DNA from: Stenopsyche tienmushanensis
Taxonomy: Eukaryota > Arthropoda > Insecta > Trichoptera > Stenopsychidae
Reading direction: 5' to 3'
Assembly: GCA_008973525.1 (NCBI GenBank)
Contig: WACJ01000042.1
Location: 1 to 64,000 of the forward strand
Length of the DNA stretch: 64,000 nt
Positions 57,495 through 64,000 of the stretch are shown here, in pieces. The notes under the pieces were generated by a model. It did no database searches and was not told where the DNA came from. It saw only the letters and a list, made by a program, of their open reading frames with translations. The translations under genes and the position numbers were made by a program. Position 1 is the first letter of the stretch; each line of letters starts with the position of its first letter.

Positions 57495-57944
57495 TTAAAT
57501 GGGAACACGATTTATATTAAAGGAAATACATATTACTACATATACTAGGTTTTGTGTACTATTTTGTATGGCTTTTATGAGGATTGAACTAATATTTATG
57601 GTTATTGCCATCGACAGATTGCTTCGTGTTGAATTTTCATTTTGTTTTATGACCATCATCCATCTTACAGCTATGTATGATATAACAAAACATGCTACCA
57701 ATAATTTTTGTCCCTTATATGCAACATTGGAGTGTTTACAGCAGTCAAATATACGTCTTAAATTGTTTTTAACAATACTAGTCATAGAAAGAATTCGAGC
57801 CAAATTTGGAGCGATTTCTCCATTCATGAACTGTTTAATGTGATTACAGCCCGCAATATGGGCCAAAAATGGATGGATATAGGCAACCTCCACACGGTTC
57901 CGTCTTCCCTTCAATGAAACGTCTCTCAACCTTTTCAGCATCAT
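57495..57944 (-). other. 149-codon ORF of unknown nature
   Basis: Starts MMLKRLRDVSLKGRRNRVEV at 57944. The first ~70 residues look protein-like (mixed polar and hydrophobic, IHPFLAHIAGCNHIKQFMNG, IAPNLARILSMTS) and the end is lower in complexity. No family is recognised. A long frame also exists on the plus strand over the same bases, so open frames may be chance. It could be a decayed transposon ORF. Confidence 0.3.
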
Positions 57945-57949
57945 CTCGA

Positions 57950-58885
57950 AGACGCTTTGTTATGTAAATTAATCTGATTTAGCCAGTAATCCGCCGCAAG
58001 CCCCACATCTCGCAGTGGATTAATCAATCAACGGAATTGTGTTAATTTCATCCCCCGGGGGCTTAAGCATCCATCATTTCGCCCCAGATTGAAAAAATTG
58101 AGCTGTCGATAGTTGTAATACAATTTTTCCTGCGGTGCAAGCATCGTGTCCATTCATCAAATGGCTACAATTTGACCCAAAATGGAAGACATTTATGACG
58201 CATAACCAGCTGTGACATTTAGCGGTTGAAGACCACTGAATAATTACATTTTATGAATGGACATAATGCCGTTTTCATTGCTTTGGGTTTTGTCAAATGT
58301 TTGAACATAGTATTTAATGACCCAGAGCCGAATGGGTCAGTGGGACTCGTTTTTGGTTGATGTCGACGTAAAACGGAAATGTTTTTTGCAACGAATTATT
58401 TCACCGAAACGATGCGTTTTCAGGTACAAACTAATTGAAATTTATTTAATTGTGCGTATTTTTTAAATTAAAAAAATAGTAAAAGATCTTCGATTCCTCC
58501 TGATCCTCCAAAAATATTGACACATTGAAATAATTTTATATCGAGATTGCGATTTAAAAACACATTTTTTGAATCTAATGAAAAAATATATAAACATGAA
58601 TGGTGAACTTCAATCCATACCATTCGCGGAATTTTCAACTAAACTTGGTTATTCAGGATGAATATGGATTCCAATATTATGAAGCAGAACCATTTTTGGA
58701 TAAAAATATGGTTTATATTAAAAAAGGGGTATTTTGCAATAATCTTAACTCATTCCAGACCGCTCACCTAAAAACACGTTTTGTTGTTATAACACACAAT
58801 GTCACATGTGAGTATTAAATTCTACTTGTGAATATTTTTAGCTCTAATTTTTCATGACTGACCCTGAAACATATATTATTCTCTG
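57950..58885. other. unique sequence, no gene seen
   Basis: A scrap near 58500-58540 resembles the TTAGGAGGACCC mariner end, decayed. Nothing else. Confidence 0.4.
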
Positions 58886-58891
58886 TTGATT

Positions 58892-59209
58892 TCACCGATC
58901 CCAGTTATCCGAATAATAAGGCAAATTCCTCATAATTAGATCTTTCCGCGCAGATGACACTGCAAAAATATCACAGTCGTTGAATGCGGGGATTGTGATG
59001 TTTTCGAAAAGGCGAAAGATGCGTAAATACTGTCCTATTCCACAACTCAGCACCCCTTCTGGGGGCATCCCCCTGGGAGAGACGATTCCGATATCTAAGA
59101 CTAATTTTTCGATAAACGTATCTCCTGGTCTCTCCACGTCAAAAGCGTAGCAAAGCCATTCGTTTGGAGCAACCTGATACAACCAGAATTCCCAGATTTA
59201 TGATGAATC
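58892..59209 (-). other. ~105-codon ORF of unknown nature
   Basis: The open frame runs from a stop near 59212 to 58892 and reads IWEFWLYQVAPNEWLCYAFD, then GDTFIEKLVLDIGIVSPRG and RLFENITIPAFNDCDIFAVS, ending YYSDNWDR. It has the composition of a real protein, rich in Trp, Tyr and Cys, but lacks an ATG (it begins after a stop, in frame with a TTG). I do not recognise the family. It could be a piece of a transposon protein, a retrocopy or a chance ORF. Confidence 0.35.
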
Positions 59210-59214
59210 TGACC

Positions 59215-59505
59215 CCTCATCTATCAACGACCACATTGTGCGCCTTTCCTCCAACGTATACAATTCCCTTAAAACGCTATCAAATCCTGTCATCATACAC
59301 GGTTAATTGGAATTGTCATCCGAAAGCGATTCTTGGAGTACACTTCAAAAACATATTCGACTCAAAAAAAAGGTATCGGATATACTCGTTTTTGAAAATC
59401 ACAATAATCACACTTTTTAGATACTATAATAATATTTTTAACAAGGAAAAGTTGGGATTACCGTGAAAGAGATACAGAGAGCTAGCTTATTCAATTCGGA
59501 ACAGA
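59215..59505. other. unique sequence
   Basis: Nothing recognised. Confidence 0.35.
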
Positions 59506-59509
59506 ATTA

Positions 59510-60660
59510 AACTCGGGAGACAAGACGACAGACATCAGACAGCGACTGACTGGATTGAGGGTTCATTATAAATCGAACCCATTTCCTTGCGCTGCTGTAT
59601 AGTCTGTTCTGGGTTACCTCGGATTAGCCACACAAAGAGTGTCTAACACAGATCCTTTAGTCCCATAAAAAATGCTACGCGCGGAGCGTCCTGGTGCCCA
59701 CCCATTTTGCTCCACGCCCTCCAGAGGAGGCAAGGTTTCCGCGGGAAAGACCAGCTTCAGACCATGTGCACCCGAAAGTGCGATGGAGAAGGAAGGACTA
59801 AGGTTATGCTAAATTCAAGGGATTTTCTTCCGCAGGTTCACTGCCACCACGAAGTCCAGCCTCAGTTTGAAGAGGACTGTGGCAGATGACCGATTGCAGG
59901 GGTTACTCCTTCCCCATGGTACTTGTATCGGTTCGGTCATTCTTAGTACCTAGCCACAAAGACGAGCCTAAAACCGTTCTCCCCTGTACGCCTAGACTGT
60001 TGAGGATCAACCATCCATCCGCAACGCGCCAACACTGCCAAGCGGAGGTCGACGACGCAGAGTACACCATCATTGGGTGTGAGACTTGGGCACCCCAGAG
60101 GAAACTGCTGAAACAAGCACTCGGGGTAGCCAAGCTCAACGTCGACAACATGGTCCACAGCATGATGGACAGCAAGAAGAACTGGGACCTTTGGCGCGAA
60201 TACGTAGAAGAGATTCTGAACGCCAAAGAGGGCAGTGAAAGAGAGAGACGCAGAGCGCCTCTCCAACAATAGAATAGGGCCAACCACCTAAGGCCAGACT
60301 ACCTGTCCTCCTGAAGCAATGTGGAAAACAATACCAGGGGGACAGAGAAGGACAAGGGGGAGGTTTAGTGGGTAGGCACGACCGAAAAATCGTGAATCCC
60401 ACACTACCCAGATTCTCTGGGTGTCTTGTGAAGATTCCTCGCCCACAGAAAAAAAGACTTGTGAGGATAGTAGTGAGCCTTTGACACAGTCTCCATCAAC
60501 TACTGTAATCGGCTGTTCCACACATCCCTTTATGGGAACGCAGCACAGGGTGACCTGCTCACCCAATCCATGTTAGATGGGTAACCCCAGCAGCGTTTGA
60601 TGGGCAAACCGACGAGACTACTTTCGTACACCTCTACTCCACAACATTACCCCATGAGTT
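59510..60660 (+). repeat. repeat F copy, interrupted by a LINE
   Basis: Matches 44690-45130 at ACATCAGACAGCGACTGAC (59530), TCCTTCCCCATGGTACTTGT to CCTAGCCAC (59908-59956), and from GAGGATAGTAGTGAGCC (60463) to CACCTCTAC (60638). It carries about 300 bp (59570-59890) not seen in the other copy, plus the LINE insertion. Confidence 0.65.
60009..60453 (+). mobile_element. R1-like LINE 3' end inserted in repeat F
   Basis: Encodes the C-terminus of an R1-type ORF2: CQAEVDDAEYTIIGCETWAP (relic of the terminal Cys/His knuckle), LGVAKLNVDNMVHSMMDSKK, NWDLWREYVEEILNAKEG, stop near 60270. A 3' UTR and seven A (60447-60453) follow. The flanks GTTGAGGAT (about 60000-60008) and GTGAGGAT (about 60458-60467) suggest a short target duplication. 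The uninterrupted sequence in repeat F at 44935 supports the boundaries. Its 3' UTR is related to that of 4676-5117 and has a nested hairpin (TGGGTAG / CTACCCA around CACGA / TCGTG, about 60370-60410). Confidence 0.82.
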
Positions 60661-60664
60661 CAAC

Positions 60665-62000
60665 CGTTGGCCGTCCGGAAAAATTGGGGAGAATCCCCTA
60701 ACGCCTCCGCCAATCGGAATTGAAAAATAAACAATCGTAAAGATTTGATCTTTGAAATTAGCTGTGAGTCTGGGAAATCTGAGGATACTGTCGTCTGCTT
60801 CTATACACTATACAATAAGTCTGTGTGAAGATACCCAGAAAACATCGTTTCAATCTGTTAGCTGGTTTAAGAATTTTATTGATTCTGAATTCATATTTTG
60901 CAAATTCTTCTAAACTTCTTGCGAAACGTAGCGGATCAGAATGTGTTAAGCAAAATATTTTTTTCCTGTTAAATTCCTATTTCTACCCCAAATTCATAAT
61001 TAACAGTGGAAAAGGTCCTCTTTTGTGTATATAAGGATATCATCTGAGTAATTAATTGAGAATTGCTTGAATATTTAAGGCAGACGGTATATGAAATTGA
61101 TAAAAATTAATATTGCAATATCGCGCGTTAATCAATGCAAATCGGATAGAAATGGACGATTTCACATCCCAATTAAGATCGATAAATGCAGATTAATACG
61201 GCTAAGTGTTGAAGTATGAATAATGTAATCCGACGTAATATATTTTAATGCCGGGAAGATGAAGGAATAATCCATTTAGGATAATGCGAGCCAATTTTCG
61301 CGGTGGCATTTTTTAATAACCCAGAGGGGGGCTCGCAGTCGGATGAAAGCGTTTTCAGTCGAAATGCTAAATAACTGAAACTGAATAAATCAGTCCTGCT
61401 TACGGGCACATAAAGCAGTTAAAATACCGGGTGACAACTCGTTTCATATTTAACCATTGGAAGGTGGCTTTTAATAAATTATCCCGGGCGCCCAGAACAT
61501 ATGGACCGAACTTCCGCAGAGAAATTAGCATTCGACTGCCATAATTCGTTGATGTAATTTGCAATTTTCACATGTCGTCGCTAAACGAAAAGGATCCCGG
61601 TATGCTGTTTTAATTCAATGTATTTGTGGTTGAAACTAAACTAGGCAAATATATCAGGAGGCAAAATGATCCTCGTGCAATCGCGGGCACAAGCTTAAGA
61701 AATCTGGATAAAATTGACTTGACACTTTAGACTTAACACTTTAACTTATTTAGACATAAAGTACAATCAACCCTTCTATAGCGTTTGCTTCGTTTGTGGC
61801 GTCTTTTGTGTAAGCAACGAATAAAATACGCAAGCTGATTGCTCCTTTATGCGTGTTAGTTACTTGCACTTGTTAAACAACTAAACACATACAAATTTGC
61901 ATTAATTAAGCAATGAATGTCAGTACTGGTTGACCTCACGTGCGGGTGAGGCAAGAATCGGCTGTTGAAAAAGTATATATATATATATACCTATGAAAAT
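60665..62000. other. mostly unique intron-like sequence, no gene seen
   Basis: A piece near 60900-60955 (TTGCGAAACGTAGCGGATCA then GAATGTGTTAA) is the inverse of the TTAACACATTCCG end at 33345. 61766-61790 resembles the TIR of the MITE at 10638. The rest is unique. Confidence 0.45.
61974..61989. repeat. (TA)8 microsatellite
   Basis: Simple alternating TA run. Confidence 0.9.
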
Positions 62001-62004
62001 TAGT

Positions 62005-62195
62005 CTCTGGGGAGGCCTTCGTGATCATGGAGATAATAGAAAACCCTGGAGATACTTTTCTCCACATAACTTACGCGAAAAGCCTTGATCGATGAAGGAA
62101 TGCCCATAAGGTTTGTGTGTCCAACCGGTCCGCCTTTCAGATCGCTGACATTTCGAATGAGCGCTACGAGATAGGACGCCATGCCCGGCCAGCTA
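62005..62195 (-). mobile_element. LINE ORF2 C-terminal fragment
   Basis: Minus strand ALIRNVSDLKGGPVGHTNLM, GIPSSIKAFRV, the same C-terminus as at 44500-44600 and 30490-30570. Confidence 0.65.
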
Positions 62196-62481
62196 TAGGC
62201 TCCGAAGTCATGAAGTCAAATTGAGAGACCATCAACATGTACGGTAAAGCGTCGATTATCAGCTTCGTCCGAACCCACTGTCTAAATTAGGCAGGTCATG
62301 TAGTGCTGATTGCCAACTCACAGAGTTCCTCGTACTATATTAGATTCGGAAGCGAGTGGCAATAGACGCGTCGGTAGACCTTGTCTATGCTTTTTTACGC
62401 TTTACGAAATAAATATTTTTATAGTATTGTATATATGCGATTATAGCGTGGTTGAAATATCATCCCCGCGCAATAGCGTTG

Positions 62482-62718
62482 TTAACCTGCTAAGCGGGAA
62501 AGTTCATTTTCAATAACGCAACATACAGTGGGCGTGCACATTTTTGTTATGACGTATATATACGTCCCGCCCACCTGGCGTAAGTTCATATTTCAAAACA
62601 AAATCCTGTCTGCTTTAGGACTCAACATATATTTCGATGACGTTTATATACGTCCTATCCAATTCCGATGCAGTTTACGTTGGACGTATATATACGTCTT
62701 GCCCACTTAACAGGTTAA
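62482..62718. mobile_element. TTAA-flanked MITE with three 16-bp palindromes
   Basis: Left end TTAACCTGCTAAGCGGG (62482) and right end inverted TTAACCTGTTAAGTGGG (62718) match at 15 of 17 bases, with TTAA at both extremes. Inside are GACGTATATATACGTC at 62551-62566 and 62683-62698 and a one-base variant at 62639-62654, spaced 88 and 44 bp. TTAA termini suggest piggyBac-type mobilisation, as an inference. Confidence 0.82.
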
Positions 62719-62975
62719 TCTGTGCAGATTTAATTCGCCAGAATAACTGTGATAACTTCCGTCTTTCTTTAGAGGCAATGTATCAATTTAACAGTGACAT
62801 CTTTTGTGGTGCTGCCGACACGTTGCATTTGAAAGATATCGGTTCGGTGATCATGCGCAAAAAGTGGAAGTCGTCAGATAGTCGGGAAGACGTCCTTCCC
62901 GCAGAGAGTATTTCTATTCGCACTCCATTCCACCGTACGACTTCATTACGACCTGATAGCAGAATTTCACCAGAT
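62719..62975 (+). mobile_element. LTR fragment
   Basis: GTGCAGATTTAATTCGCCAG, GATAACTTCCGTC, AGGCAATGTATCAATTTAAC, then a shortened palindrome (GGGAAGACGTCCTTCCCGCA, about 62884-62903) and ACTTCATTACGACCTGATAG. It begins right at the end of the MITE. Confidence 0.7.
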
Positions 62976-62979
62976 CAAG

Positions 62980-64000
62980 TGTTACCAATTTTCATATGTT
63001 CCAGCTGTTTAGCTGCTAAAAATAACGCAAAATATAATATTAAAAATCAGTCAAATGCATTGTTCATAACTATAGAATAATACCTGATGGTGCTTTACTT
63101 CTTCACACGCTTCATATTATTCTGTTCACAATTTTATAATTGACATTAATTTATTGGTTGAAAAGGCCACGGCATTTGTACATTAGTAACACTTGATTTG
63201 GCAGATTTTATATAGAACGTTAAGATTCATGACCCCTTAATAAGTAAGGGGGATGACTTTTAAGGATGAATATGTCCCGTGGCATAAATTTCGCCGAAGG
63301 CCCTATTTAATCGAATTAAATCCATTTTACGACAGCTAAATAATCGTGTTAAAAGGGGAATTTCCCCCAAATATTTATGGCCATAATGATATAATATAGT
63401 CTCTTTTACGGCCGAGTTGAAATCCTCTTAATCATCGCACGCCATAAATCAAGCATAAAGCAGTGTTTTTCCGACGTAAACGCGAGTGCAATCTTTTTAC
63501 GAAGGCTTTTATTGCGGGGCATTGACGATGTTTGTTGCTTTTTTTTATTTTGTTCTGATGTCATATATGGCCATCGACGGACCTCGGCGGAACGACCCCC
63601 GTGGTCGCTTTTTACGACCCCCTCGTAGATAACAAGAGCAAAGATGCGGTCGTCACCACAAATTAACCCCGAAACACTTTCCTTTGAAAAATGGCCCCAA
63701 AGATAGTTCGTAAAATATCTCATTTGGCTGAATGGGCTTTCCATCCTACCGCCATTAATATACTTTACGGCAGGTCTCTTCAACGGGGAATTCTCTGGAT
63801 TGTCATTTTGACCCGAAAAACATATTATCGGCGGAATAGCCCCCCGTGATTGTGCCGTTGCTTTCTGCCGGCCGTTCGCGATGAAAAACTACCCCGAGAA
63901 AATTCAATAATCTCGCCCATTGAGAACAAGAGACTCCGAGGGTGGAAAGTCGAAGACGCTTATTTGTAAAAAAAAAAACAAAATGGGAAAGCTTATAGAG
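62980..64000. other. unique intron-like sequence, no supported gene
   Basis: A 125-codon minus-strand frame (63783-63406) has no recognised motif. The segment from 63400 on is GC-richer and free of repeats seen elsewhere in the window. The missing T1 exon of the channel was looked for here and not found. Confidence 0.4.

Noticed and set aside
59903..60566. Several overlapping minus-strand frames of 88-126 codons
   Set aside because: They lie antisense to the LINE ORF2 C-terminus and repeat F, whose plus-strand reading is the recognisable one.
63406..63783. 125-codon minus-strand frame
   Set aside because: No motif, no splice context linking it to the channel gene, and GC-rich sequence favours chance open frames.

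Overview
This is eukaryotic, almost certainly insect, nuclear DNA. It is AT-rich, has no dense run of open reading frames, and carries spliced exons with GT/AG borders. It is also packed with the wreckage of insect-type transposable elements: mariner, R1-like LINEs, a tRNA-Leu-primed LTR element and TTAA-ended MITEs. No bacterial operon, CRISPR array, rRNA or intact tRNA was seen.

The one recognisable host gene lies on the minus strand: a Shaw/Kv3-family voltage-gated potassium channel. Three consecutive phase-0 exons are visible. In transcription order they are 46354-46175 (end of the T1 domain and linker to S1), 32459-32001 (S1, a long glycosylatable S1-S2 loop, S2) and 31654-31340 (S3, S4, S4-S5 linker, S5). 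The introns between them are about 13.7 kb and 346 bp. The start of the gene (most of T1) should lie beyond base 64000 and the pore/S6/C-terminal exons beyond base 1, because neither was found here. Nearly the whole window is therefore intron of one gene.

Region by region: 0-5.8 kb holds a mariner end with an unusual hairpin, a MITE and a nested pair of R1-like LINEs with a clear target-site duplication. 5.5-14 kb holds LTR fragments, a TTAA-ended MITE family (called repeat A here) and a 1.5-kb mariner with a MITE inside it. 15.8-16.9 kb is the best-preserved mariner, with both TIRs and TA duplications. 18-30 kb has a long-TIR element, LTR pieces and further repeats between unique intron. 30-33 kb has a mariner scrap, a LINE scrap and two channel exons. 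33-46 kb has LTR copies, a near-perfect 46-bp palindrome, a MITE with mariner ends, and a mariner interrupted by an LTR. 46-64 kb has the third exon, a solo LTR, a foldback element holding a mariner scrap, more mariners and LINEs, two unassigned ORFs, and a TTAA-flanked MITE with three 16-bp palindromes.

Apart from the channel exons no host protein can be supported. Most longer open frames are chance readings through repeats. Family names for transposons rest on residues and termini read by eye, without any database search.
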